From Roseiarcus sp049509635 (GTDB lineage: Bacteria; Pseudomonadota; Alphaproteobacteria; Rhizobiales; Beijerinckiaceae), in contig JBEKZS010000156.1 of NCBI GenBank assembly GCA_049509635.1, positions 1 to 9,705 on the forward strand: a DNA stretch of 9,705 nucleotides. The letters are read 5' to 3'. Both the position numbers and the translations under genes were made by a program. This document shows, piece by piece, positions 1 through 6,285 of the stretch (positions are counted from its first letter, which is position 1; each line of letters begins with the position of its first letter). The notes under the pieces are model-generated. The model had not been told where the DNA came from. It was given only the letters and a program-made list of their open reading frames with translations, and did not search any database.

Positions 1-71
1 TCCGGCGCCGCGGCGGCGGCGGCGCTCGCGGCCAGGAGCCCGGCCAGCAGGATGGTCGAAGCGGGGTTCAT
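1..71 (-). CDS. Exported protein, N-terminal signal peptide only (partial)
   Basis: Only the first 23 codons lie in the window; the gene runs off the left edge. Read on the minus strand from an ATG at 71-69, the peptide begins MNPASTILLAGLLAASAAAA. It has a short polar start, a hydrophobic Leu/Ala core and an Ala-rich end with AxA-type signal peptidase I sites. No lipobox cysteine is visible, so a periplasmic or secreted soluble protein is likelier than a lipoprotein. An AGAAGGGA ribosome binding site lies about 8 bases upstream of the ATG, which supports the start. The mature protein cannot be seen, so no function can be assigned. It has the same strand as mfd but is separated from it by 152 bases and a hairpin, so it is probably its own transcription unit. 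Confidence 0.7.
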   Translation of the reverse strand, partial: MNPASTILLAGLLAASAAAAAAP

Positions 72-223
72 CGTCCGTTTTCCCTTCTGTCGGCGGGACG
101 CGGGCGCGTACGTCCGTCGCGCGACGCCCGCGGGCCCCGATTTGCAATGTCTATCGGATCGCGGCGGTCGCCATCTCGATCGAAGTCATGGTCTTCGGCG
201 CAGCCGCGGACCATGATCGGGGG
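72..223. other. Intergenic region downstream of mfd
   Basis: This 152-base gap separates the mfd stop codon from the start of the exported protein. It holds the hairpin at 186-216 and the ribosome binding site of the exported protein near 80-89. A promoter for the exported protein must lie here if it is separately transcribed, but I could not find a convincing -35/-10 pair. The only relatively AT-rich stretch is about 141-160. Confidence 0.5.
186..216 (-). terminator. Hairpin just after mfd, candidate terminator
   Basis: The arms TCATGGTC (186-193) and GACCATGA (209-216) are perfect reverse complements. A second inner stem, CGGC (196-199) with GCCG (203-206), closes a 3-base loop, and a 2+2 internal loop separates the two stems. 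The structure begins 8 bases beyond the mfd stop codon in the direction of mfd transcription. There is no T-tract after it, which is common for terminators in very GC-rich alphaproteobacteria. It could instead be a 3'-end stabilising or processing stem. Confidence 0.55.
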
Positions 224-3200
224 TCACCGCCCCTTCCGCTCCGCGATCCTCGCCAGCTCGCGCATGATCGCCAGCGTCGCGTCGAGCCGCTCGGAAAGCT
301 CCTCGAAATCGCCGGTCACGACGATCCGCATGTCGGGCCGCACCTTGGCGAGCGCGCCCTGGTTCGTCACCCATTTCACCAGCGCGGCCGGATTGGCGAA
401 AGAATTGTCGCGGAACGCGAGCGTCACGCCCTTGGGGCCGGCGTCGAGCTTCTCGACATTGGCGCGCCGGCACAGCGCCTTGATCGTCACCAGCTTCATC
501 AGCAGCGCGACCTCGGGCGGCGTCGGCCCGAACCGGTCGACGATCTCGGCGCCCATCGCCTCGATGTCGGCGTCCGCCTCCAGCGCGGAGAGCCGGCGGT
601 AGAGCGCGAGCCGGGTCGGCAGGTCGGGGATGTAGGCTTCCGGAATCGTGACCGGCGCGCCCAGCGAAATGCTCGGCGACCAGATGTCCGGGCCGGTGTC
701 CTGCGCGCCGCTCTTCAGCCGCTCGACCGCCTCCTGCACCATCTGCTGGTAGAGTTCGTAGCCGACCTCCTTGACATGGCCCGACTGCTCGTCGCCGAGC
801 AGGTTGCCGGCGCCCCGGATGTCGAGATCGTGGCTGGCGAGCTGGAAGCCGGCGCCGAGCGTGTCGAGCGACTGGAGCACCTTCAGCCGCTTCTCCGCCT
901 GCGGCGTCATCGGCTTGTTGGCGGGCACGGTGAAAATCGCATAGGCGCGGGTCTTCGAGCGCCCGACCCGGCCGCGCAACTGATAGAGCTGGGCGAGACC
1001 GAACATGTCGGCGCGGTGGACGATCAGCGTATTGGCGGTCGGAATGTCGAGCCCGGATTCGACGATCGAGGTCGACAGCAGGATGTCGTATTTGCCGTCG
1101 TAGAAGGCGCCGATGCGATCCTCGAGCTCGGTCGCCGCCATCTGGCCGTGACCGACGACGAACTTGGCCTCCGGCACGTTCTGGCGCAGGAAGGCGGCGG
1201 CCTCGTCGAGGTCGTCGATGCGCGGACAGACGTAGAAGGACTGGCCGCCGCGATAGCGCTCGCGCAGCAGCGCCTCGCGCACGATCAGCGCATCGAACGG
1301 CGAGACGAAGCTGCGCACCGCGAGCCGGTCGACCGGCGGGGTGGCGATGATCGAGAGATCGCGCACCCCGGTCATCGCCAGCTGCAGCGTGCGCGGGATC
1401 GGCGTCGCCGACAGGGTCAGCACATGCACCTCGGCGCGCAAATCCTTCAGCCGCTCCTTGTGGCCGACGCCGAAATGCTGCTCCTCGTCGATCACGACGA
1501 GGCCGAGGTCCTTGAACGCGACGGTCTTGCCGAGCACGGCATGGGTGCCCACGACGATGTCGACCGAACCTTCGGCGAGCCCCTTCTTGACCTCGCGCTG
1601 CTCGCCGGCGCCGACCATGCGCGAGAGCTGACCGATCCGCACCGGCAGGCCGGAAAAACGGGTAACGAAAATCTTGTGGTGCTGGCGCGCGAGCAGGGTC
1701 GTCGGCACGACGATCGCGGTCTGCTTGCCGTTGATCGCTGCGGCGAAGGCGGCGCGCAATGCGACCTCGGTCTTGCCGAAGCCGACGTCGCCGCACACCA
1801 GCCGGTCCATCGGCTTGCCGGAATTGAGGTCGTCGAGCGTCGCGTCGATCGCGGCCGACTGATCGGGCGTCTCGTCATAGGGAAAGCGCGCGCAGAATTC
1901 GTCATAGAGCCCCTCGGGCGCGTGCAGGCGCGGCGCCTCGCGCAACTGGCGCGCGGCGGCGATGCGGATGAGCTCGCCCGCCATTTCGCGCACGCGCCTC
2001 TTCAGCCGCGACTTGCGCGTCTGCCAGCCGGTCGAGCCGAGGCGGTCGAGCTGGGCGTCGCCGCCCTCCGAGCCGTAGCGCGACAGCAGTTCGAGATTCT
2101 CGACCGGGAGGAACAGCCGGTCGCCGCCGGCATAGTGGATTTCGAGGCAGTCGTGCGGGGCGCCCGCCGCCTCGATCGTCTTCAGCCCGACGAAGCGGCC
2201 GATGCCATGGTCGATATGGACGACGAGATCGCCCGCGGCGAGCGAGGAGGCCTCGGCGAGCACGTCCTGCGCGCGCCGCTTGTGCCTGCGCTGGCGCACC
2301 AGCCGATCGCCCAGAATGTCCTGCTCGCCGACAATGGCGAAGCCGCCCGCCTCGAAGCCCTGCTCGAGCGCGATCACCGCGAGCGGCAGCGCCCCGGCGC
2401 GCGCCGCCTTGGCCTGCGCCCAGGACGAGACCAGCTCCGCCGATTTGAGCCCGTGCTCGGCGAGCACGTGGGAGAGGCGTTCGCGCGAGCCGTCGGTCCA
2501 GCCGGCGACGACGACGCGAAGGCCGCGGTCGCGCAAGCCGCGGATGTGGGCGACCGCGGCGTCGAACACGTTGACGTTCTCGTCCTGGCGCTCGGGCGCG
2601 AAGCTGCGGCCCGCGCGCGCCCCGCAATCCACGACATCGGCGGCGCCCGACGGCGAGGCGAACGGGGTCAGGCGGGCGAGCGGCGCCGCGGCGAGCCGAT
2701 CGCGCCATTCGTCCTCGCCGAGGTACAGACGATCCGGCTTCAGCGGCCGGTAGTTGGCCTTGGCTGCGTCCTCCTCATAGGCGGTGCGGCGCGCCTGGTG
2801 ATAGTCGGCGATCTGGGCGAAGCGCTCGTGCGCGACCTCCTCCGCGCGCGCGTCGAGAATGACCGGCGCGTCGGCGAGATAGTCGAACAGGCTGTCCATC
2901 TCCGGGTAGAACAGCGGCAGCCAGTGCTCGAAGCCGGCGGGCCGGCGCCCCTCGCTGACCGCGTCGTAGAGCGCGTCGCCGCGCGTCTGCGCGCCGAATT
3001 CGGCGGTATAGGCCTGGCGGAACCGCCGGATCGTCTCGGTGGTGAGCTGCGCCTCGCTCATCGGCACGAGGTCGAGCGCGCGCAGCTGGCCGACGCTGCG
3101 CTGGGTCTCCGGATCGAACGAGCGGATCGATTCCAGCGCGTCGCCGAAGAAATCGAGCCGGACCGGCGCCGGGGCGCCCGGCGCATAGAGATCGAGAATG

Positions 3201-3760
3201 CCGCCGCGCATCGCATAGTCGCCGACGTCGCGCACGCTGCCGGCGCGCGAAAACCCGTTGGTCTCCAGCCAGCGCGCGAGTTCCTCCATGTCGACGCTGT
3301 TGCCCGGCGCGGCGGAAAAGGCCGCGCCGGCGACGAAGCTCCTCGGTGGAATCCGCTGCACCATCGCATTGACGGTGGTCACCAGAACCCGCGGCCGCTC
3401 GATCGCGCCGCGGGTGCGCGCGAGCCGGGCGAGCGCGGTCATCCGCTGGGCCGAGATCGCGGCGTTGGGCGAGACGCGGTCATAGGGCTGGCAGTCCCAC
3501 GACGGCAGGTACAGCGCCTCGACCTGCGGCGCGGCGAAGGCGAGCGCGTCGATGAAGCTCTGCGCGCGCTGGCCGTCGCGCGCGACGAAGCACAGCGCGG
3601 CGGCCCGCGCCTCGCCCGCCCGCGCGAGGCCGAGCGCGAGATCGGCGACCACGAAGGCGTCGAACCCCTCGGGCGCGGCGGCGAGCGTCAGCGCGCCGCC
3701 CTCGGCGAGCCGGCTGACCGCGGCGCCGAACAGGCCGGCGGGGGGAACGGGCTTGTTCAC
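224..3760 (-). CDS. mfd: Transcription-repair coupling factor Mfd
   Basis: A 1178-residue protein of normal length for Mfd. It is a cytoplasmic ATP-dependent DNA translocase that pushes stalled RNA polymerase off damaged templates and recruits UvrA/UvrB, coupling nucleotide excision repair to transcription. The N-terminal third is the UvrB-like region. A CarD-like RNA-polymerase-interacting domain follows at about 505-575 (LVVHIDHGIGRF, H515). The RecG-type translocase motor has Walker A GDVGFGKT at 657-664, DEEQH at 758-762, TLSATPIPRT at 782-791 and QLRGRVGR at 927-934. The C-terminal regulatory (TRCF) domain covers roughly 1040-1150. The start codon is GTG and overlaps the sdhE stop as GTGA, with a GAGG about 10 bases upstream, so translational coupling to sdhE is likely. 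No frameshift or missing motif was seen. Confidence 0.98.
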   Translation of the reverse strand: MNKPVPPAGLFGAAVSRLAEGGALTLAAAPEGFDAFVVADLALGLARAGEARAAALCFVARDGQRAQSFIDALAFAAPQVEALYLPSWDCQPYDRVSPNAAISAQRMTALARLARTRGAIERPRVLVTTVNAMVQRIPPRSFVAGAAFSAAPGNSVDMEELARWLETNGFSRAGSVRDVGDYAMRGGILDLYAPGAPAPVRLDFFGDALESIRSFDPETQRSVGQLRALDLVPMSEAQLTTETIRRFRQAYTAEFGAQTRGDALYDAVSEGRRPAGFEHWLPLFYPEMDSLFDYLADAPVILDARAEEVAHERFAQIADYHQARRTAYEEDAAKANYRPLKPDRLYLGEDEWRDRLAAAPLARLTPFASPSGAADVVDCGARAGRSFAPERQDENVNVFDAAVAHIRGLRDRGLRVVVAGWTDGSRERLSHVLAEHGLKSAELVSSWAQAKAARAGALPLAVIALEQGFEAGGFAIVGEQDILGDRLVRQRRHKRRAQDVLAEASSLAAGDLVVHIDHGIGRFVGLKTIEAAGAPHDCLEIHYAGGDRLFLPVENLELLSRYGSEGGDAQLDRLGSTGWQTRKSRLKRRVREMAGELIRIAAARQLREAPRLHAPEGLYDEFCARFPYDETPDQSAAIDATLDDLNSGKPMDRLVCGDVGFGKTEVALRAAFAAAINGKQTAIVVPTTLLARQHHKIFVTRFSGLPVRIGQLSRMVGAGEQREVKKGLAEGSVDIVVGTHAVLGKTVAFKDLGLVVIDEEQHFGVGHKERLKDLRAEVHVLTLSATPIPRTLQLAMTGVRDLSIIATPPVDRLAVRSFVSPFDALIVREALLRERYRGGQSFYVCPRIDDLDEAAAFLRQNVPEAKFVVGHGQMAATELEDRIGAFYDGKYDILLSTSIVESGLDIPTANTLIVHRADMFGLAQLYQLRGRVGRSKTRAYAIFTVPANKPMTPQAEKRLKVLQSLDTLGAGFQLASHDLDIRGAGNLLGDEQSGHVKEVGYELYQQMVQEAVERLKSGAQDTGPDIWSPSISLGAPVTIPEAYIPDLPTRLALYRRLSALEADADIEAMGAEIVDRFGPTPPEVALLMKLVTIKALCRRANVEKLDAGPKGVTLAFRDNSFANPAALVKWVTNQGALAKVRPDMRIVVTGDFEELSERLDATLAIMRELARIAERKGR

Positions 3761-4062
3761 GGTCGCGGCGCCTCGCGGGCGGGGACCTCGCGGGGGCTGA
3801 GGCGCAATTGCGCGAGCAGCGGCGTGTCATATTCGGCCGGCGTCGGCGTCTCGCCGGTGATCCAGGCGAGCACGGACGGGTCGGGCGCGTCGAGCAGGCG
3901 CTCGAATGCGTCGAGCTCGGCGTCCGACATTCCGGGCAGCCGCGCGTCGGCGAATCGGCCCATCACGATATCCATCTCGCGGATGCCGCGTCGCCAGGCG
4001 CGGAACAGGATGCGGCGACGGCGGGCGTCGAGCCCGGCGCTCGAAAGGTCGGAGCCGGTCAT
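3757..4062 (-). CDS. sdhE: FAD assembly factor SdhE (succinate dehydrogenase assembly factor 2)
   Basis: A 101-residue protein of the SdhE/Sdh5/YgfY (DUF339) family, which promotes covalent attachment of FAD to the flavoprotein subunit of succinate dehydrogenase in the cytoplasm. The signature RGxxE is present as RGIRE (R25, G26, E29), followed by MDIVMGRFAD. The later helix LDAPDPSVLAWITG (57-70) matches the family's conserved Asp/Trp pattern. The Pro/Arg-rich tail after residue 88 is not part of the fold. The ATG at 4062 has an AAGGGA ribosome binding site about 5 bases upstream. It is the first gene of a two-gene unit with mfd, overlapping it by 4 bases. No other succinate dehydrogenase gene is nearby; sdhE-mfd linkage is a genomic habit in alphaproteobacteria, not a shared pathway. 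Confidence 0.95.
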   Translation of the reverse strand: MTGSDLSSAGLDARRRRILFRAWRRGIREMDIVMGRFADARLPGMSDAELDAFERLLDAPDPSVLAWITGETPTPAEYDTPLLAQLRLSPREVPAREAPRP

Positions 4063-4096
4063 GAGATTCCCTTGGGGGAGGCGCCGATCCTAGCGC

Positions 4097-4113
4097 GGCG
4101 CCCGCGCGGCGCC
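4097..4113. repeat. Inverted repeat at the sdhE-mfd transcription start
   Basis: GGCGCC at 4097-4102 and GGCGCC at 4108-4113 form a 6-base inverted repeat with a 5-base spacer, and a third GGCGCC lies at 4080-4085. The pair covers the end of the -10 box and the predicted start site. In DNA it could be an operator. In RNA it would be a GC-rich stem at the extreme 5' end of the leader, which can stabilise a transcript. GC-rich palindromes are common by chance in this genome, so the functional reading is weak. Confidence 0.3.
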
Positions 4114-4141
4114 TTATAGCGGGCGGTCGGCGGGATGTCAG
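4113..4141 (-). promoter_or_regulatory. Sigma-70-type promoter for sdhE-mfd
   Basis: On the minus strand, CTGACA (4141-4136) matches the -35 consensus at five of six bases and TATAAG (4118-4113) matches the -10 at five of six, with a 17-base spacer. Transcription would start near 4106 and leave a leader of about 44 bases before the sdhE ATG. This is the best promoter in the window and it points only at sdhE-mfd. The inverted repeat GGCGCC-N5-GGCGCC (4097-4113) sits over the predicted start point and touches the -10. Confidence 0.75.
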
Positions 4142-4531
4142 CCCATGGCGGGCGCCTCGAGGCCGCGCGAGCGCCGCAGCCGCCCGGGGCGCGGACCGCG
4201 GCCGCGCGTCCTGCCCGCCGGCAGCGATGACAGCGAGGATCGCGCGCGCCGAGATCCTCCAAACGCGAGGCCAGCTTCCGGCGCATGGGTCGCAAGAGCC
4301 GGGAACTGCGCACGAAATCGTTCTTCGCGACGAGGCCCGACTCCGCCGGCGCGGCCCATTGTCGCAATCCGTCCAAAGCAGCTTCGTCGGGGGCCGCGCG
4401 CAAAAGCCGCCTCGCCCGCGGATTTGCCGCGCCCCGGCTCTTTCCGCTGCGCGGGACGCGCGTTAGTTGTGAGCCGGCGCGGCGATTGCGGGCGGCAGGC
4501 CCGGGCGCGCCGAGATGGAGAGACAACAGCG
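4142..4531. other. Gene-free region between the sdhE promoter and the DUF3830 gene
   Basis: About 390 bases with no convincing gene. A plus-strand frame is open from 4145 into the DUF3830 gene, but its predicted peptide is Arg/Pro/Ala-rich low-complexity sequence with no ribosome binding site at its start. A promoter for the DUF3830 gene should lie here. The best I see is TTTCCG (4441-4446) with TTAGTT (4463-4468) at 16 bases, which is poor. An inverted repeat CCGGCTC (4434-4440) / GAGCCGG (4471-4477) surrounds it. Confidence 0.5.
4434..4477. repeat. 7-base inverted repeat upstream of the DUF3830 gene
   Basis: CCGGCTC (4434-4440) and GAGCCGG (4471-4477) are perfect reverse complements 30 bases apart. 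Between them lies a small GCGC/GCGC hairpin and the TTAG-containing, locally AT-richer stretch 4463-4470. It lies 55 bases upstream of the DUF3830 start codon, so it could be a leader-RNA structure or a looped operator. No known riboswitch fold was recognised. Confidence 0.25.
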
Positions 4532-4945
4532 ATGAAATCCCTGAAGATCACGGCGGGGCCCTACGTCTTCGACGCGAGGTTCGAGACCGCCGCCGCCCCC
4601 AAGACCTGCGAGTCCTTCCTCGCCAAGCTCCCGTTCGAGAGCAAGGTCGTCCACGTCCGCTGGAGCGGCGAGGGCGTCTGGATCCCGCTCGGCGACATGG
4701 ATTTCAAGGTCGGCTACGAAAACCACACCTCCTATCCCGCGCCTGGCCAGATCGTCCTCTATCCCGGCGGAGTCAGCGAGACCGAGATCCTGCTCGCCTA
4801 TGGCGGCGTGCGCTTCGCCTCGAAGGTCGGCCAGCTCGCCGGCAATCATTTCATCACGATCGCCTCGGGTCTCGACAATGTCGCCGCGCTCGGCAGGCTG
4901 ACGCTGTGGGAAGGCGCCCAGAAGATCAGGTTCGCGCTGGAGTGA
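4532..4945 (+). CDS. DUF3830 family protein, cyclophilin-like fold
   Basis: A 137-residue protein that I recognise as DUF3830, a family placed in the cyclophilin-like superfamily. No reaction is established for it to my knowledge; family members elsewhere occur near transport and amide-hydrolysis genes, but none is present here. Visible conserved blocks are APKTC (22-26), HVRWSGE (41-47), IPLGD (51-55), ENHTSYP (63-69), YPGG (77-80), SETEILL (82-88) and GQLAGNHF (100-107). The clustered His, Glu, Trp and Asn residues suggest a ligand pocket. There is no signal peptide, so it is cytoplasmic. The start was chosen because GGAGAGA (4517-4523) lies 8 bases before the ATG; the longer upstream frame has no such support. 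It converges with the Crp/Fnr gene across a 32-base gap. Confidence 0.9.
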   Translation: MKSLKITAGPYVFDARFETAAAPKTCESFLAKLPFESKVVHVRWSGEGVWIPLGDMDFKVGYENHTSYPAPGQIVLYPGGVSETEILLAYGGVRFASKVGQLAGNHFITIASGLDNVAALGRLTLWEGAQKIRFALE

Positions 4946-4955
4946 TCCGGAGGCC

Positions 4956-4977
4956 GCCGCCGGCGCCATCCGGCGGC
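4956..4977. terminator. Hairpin between converging genes, candidate bidirectional terminator
   Basis: GCCGCCGG (4956-4963) and CCGGCGGC (4970-4977) are perfect 8-base reverse complements around the 6-base loop CGCCAT. The stem starts 11 bases after the DUF3830 stop codon and directly abuts the Crp/Fnr stop codon, filling most of the 32-base gap. Neither side has a T-tract, so intrinsic termination would rely on stem strength. Position between two converging genes is the main argument. Confidence 0.5.
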
Positions 4978-5724
4978 TCAGTTCGCGGTCGCGCTTCCCT
5001 GGCGGATGACGATCGCGTCGTCCTCGTGATTCTCGTAGCCGCTCAGCGCCTTCAGCGCGGGCGCGTCATGGACGGTGACCAGTCGATCGCGGAACGTCAT
5101 CAACCCGCGCTCGCGCAGCTGCCGCAACACCCGATTGACGTGAATCGCGCTGAGCCCGAGCGCGTCGGACAGCACGTTCTGGTTCAGCGGGCAGGCGAAC
5201 GAATCGTCGCGCGCGAGCCCGACCAGCTTCAGGCGGTCGTGAAGTTCGAGGAAGAAATGCGCCGTCCGGCCGATCGCGTTGCGACGGCCGATGCTGACGA
5301 GATGCTCGACGAGCATCGCTTCGTCACGCGAGGTCGCCCAGAGGATCGCGGCGCCCAGATGCGGCAGGTCGGTGAAAATCTCCCTCATGCTCGCAGCGTC
5401 GACGCGGCTCACCGTGGCGTCGGTGAGCGCGGAAAACGAGTGATCCGAGGTGCGCAGCAACATGCTGCGCAGTCCGACGCAATCGCCGGGGATCGGGAAT
5501 GCGATGATCTGCCGACCGCCGTCGGGCAGCAGCTTGAAACTGCACGCCCAGCCGGCGTGAATGATATGGGCGACATGGCCCGTCTGCCCCTCATGCACGA
5601 GTTCCTTGCCGCGCGCGACGCGGATGCGCGGCGATTCGATCCGGGCGAGGTGATGGAGTTCGCGCTCGGACAGGTGAACGAAGGCGCCGATCTTCCTGGC
5701 CAGCAGACTCTGATCGCTCCGCAT
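4978..5724 (-). CDS. Crp/Fnr family transcriptional regulator
   Basis: A 248-residue dimeric DNA-binding regulator. Residues about 10-125 form the cNMP-binding-type beta barrel, about 125-160 the dimer helix, and 178-212 the winged helix-turn-helix, with recognition helix LSAIHVNRVLRQL (191-203). It has no N-terminal Cys cluster, so it is not an oxygen-sensing Fe-S Fnr; its three cysteines (61, 82, 178) are scattered. The cAMP-contact residues of Crp are not evident, so the signal is unknown. The recognition helix keeps the later Arg (R198) but has Ile where Crp and Fnr carry the DNA-contacting Glu. I chose the ATG at 5724, giving the usual family length and an N-terminus RSDQSLLARK. A TTG at 5799 with an AAGGG upstream would add 25 residues and cannot be excluded. 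It is divergent from the 82-residue gene. Confidence 0.88.
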   Translation of the reverse strand: MRSDQSLLARKIGAFVHLSERELHHLARIESPRIRVARGKELVHEGQTGHVAHIIHAGWACSFKLLPDGGRQIIAFPIPGDCVGLRSMLLRTSDHSFSALTDATVSRVDAASMREIFTDLPHLGAAILWATSRDEAMLVEHLVSIGRRNAIGRTAHFFLELHDRLKLVGLARDDSFACPLNQNVLSDALGLSAIHVNRVLRQLRERGLMTFRDRLVTVHDAPALKALSGYENHEDDAIVIRQGSATAN

Positions 5725-5811
5725 CGCGTTCGCACTTTCTTGATGCGCCCCCCGAATACGCGACGGCGCATCCCGACGAACCCCGTCGTAATAGCCCAAG
5801 AGAAAAGCGCC

Positions 5812-5830
5812 CTTCGCTAACCAATGTTAA
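5812..5830. promoter_or_regulatory. TAAC-N4-GTTA inverted repeat, candidate Crp/Fnr-type operator
   Basis: TAAC (5818-5821), CAAT, GTTA (5826-5829) is a perfect 4-base inverted repeat with a 4-base spacer, and CTAAC/GTTAA around it almost extends it. The 14-base size and N4 spacing match Fnr/FixK-type operators (TTGAT-N4-ATCAA), but the half-sites differ. It lies in the divergent region, 93 bases before the chosen Crp/Fnr start and 80 bases before the 82-residue gene. The overlapping element CTTCGCT-AACCAAT (5812-5825) recurs with a 3-base insertion at 7375-7391. Assignment to the adjacent regulator is an inference. Confidence 0.4.
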
Positions 5831-5871
5831 TCGCGGAGCGCTGGGATCGACTACAGTGAAGAACCGAGACA

Positions 5872-5892
5872 TTGGGTACCAACCAGTATTCT
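5872..5892 (+). promoter_or_regulatory. Possible promoter/operator for the 82-residue gene
   Basis: TTGG-GTA-CCAA (5872-5882) is an 11-base inverted repeat with a GGTACC core, and TATTCT (5887-5892) matches the -10 consensus at four of six bases. No -35 box at the right distance was found, so if this is a promoter it would need an activator; the candidate operator at 5818-5829 lies further upstream. Transcription would start near 5899 with a very short leader. Confidence 0.25.
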
Positions 5893-5909
5893 AGCACGGG
5901 TGACGCAGC

Positions 5910-6158
5910 ATGGTCGAATCCACTGAGGTCAACAGCGCCGCTCCGGGGGTCGCCGCGCTGTCGATCTGCGAGTCGCTTCTTCTTGCGCTGGGCGATCTCA
6001 AGCTGATGGGCGAAAACGAGGTCGTCGGCGTCGTCGTCGATGCGGCCTCGGCCCATCGCAACGTCGGAGGCTCCTCGCGCGCCAGGGCGCTCAATACAGA
6101 AGTCGTCGCCATTCTCGACCGGATCGTCGCGGGCGGAAACTCGATCCGGCGCCCCTGA
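5910..6158 (+). CDS. Small protein of unknown function (82 aa)
   Basis: I cannot assign a function. The protein starts MVESTEVNSAAPGVAALSIC and reads like a family of short alphaproteobacterial proteins I recall but cannot name. The middle (14-48, containing ICESLLLALGDLKLMGENEV) and the end (62-74, NTEVVAILDRIVA) look like amphipathic helices joined by a Gly/Ser/Arg linker; there is no signal peptide and no membrane-spanning segment. One Cys (C20) and one His (H49) are present. A partial ribosome binding site GGGTGA (5898-5903) lies 6 bases before the ATG. It is divergent from the Crp/Fnr gene and 127 bases upstream of the response regulator on the same strand, so it may be a target or partner of either. 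Confidence 0.75.
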   Translation: MVESTEVNSAAPGVAALSICESLLLALGDLKLMGENEVVGVVVDAASAHRNVGGSSRARALNTEVVAILDRIVAGGNSIRRP

Positions 6159-6165
6159 CGCCGGC

Positions 6166-6182
6166 CGCCCGCGCGCCGGGCG
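6166..6182 (+). terminator. Short GC hairpin after the 82-residue gene
   Basis: CGCCCG (6166-6171) and CGGGCG (6177-6182) can pair around a 5-base loop, starting 8 bases after the stop codon. The stem is only 6 bases long, entirely G and C, and has no T-tract, so it may be a chance structure in GC-rich DNA. The region from here to 6285 otherwise holds a run of seven G at 6218-6224 and the ribosome binding site of the next gene. Confidence 0.22.
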
Positions 6183-6285
6183 ATGCCCGCGACGCGCCGC
6201 GACATGATCGCTTCTTCGGGGGGGCCCTTTCGCCTGCGCGTGCGTTGTGTTCCGCGCGATCGTACGTCCCACAGGAGAGCCGCCC

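Noticed and set aside
188..4093. A 1301-codon open frame on the plus strand, antisense to mfd and sdhE
   Set aside because: Its peptide is Arg/Ala/Gly/Asp-rich low-complexity sequence with no domain, and long antisense frames are expected opposite genes with GC-rich third positions. mfd and sdhE have full, intact motifs on the other strand.
4302..4322. EcfG-type promoter (GGAAC ... CGTT) upstream of the DUF3830 gene
   Set aside because: The gap between the two elements is only 12 bases, too short for this sigma factor.
4145..4531. N-terminal extension of the DUF3830 protein by 129 residues
   Set aside because: The extension is Arg/Pro-rich, has no ribosome binding site and does not resemble the family, whose members begin close to the ATG at 4532.
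5725..5799. TTG start for the Crp/Fnr gene, adding 25 residues
   Set aside because: Family members usually begin near the internal ATG, and the extra peptide looks non-conserved. The AAGGG upstream of the TTG keeps this from being certain.
5817..5830. CtrA binding site (TTAA-N7-TTAA)
   Set aside because: The spacing between the TTAA-like halves is six, one half is CTAA, and the perfect N4 inverted repeat describes the site better.
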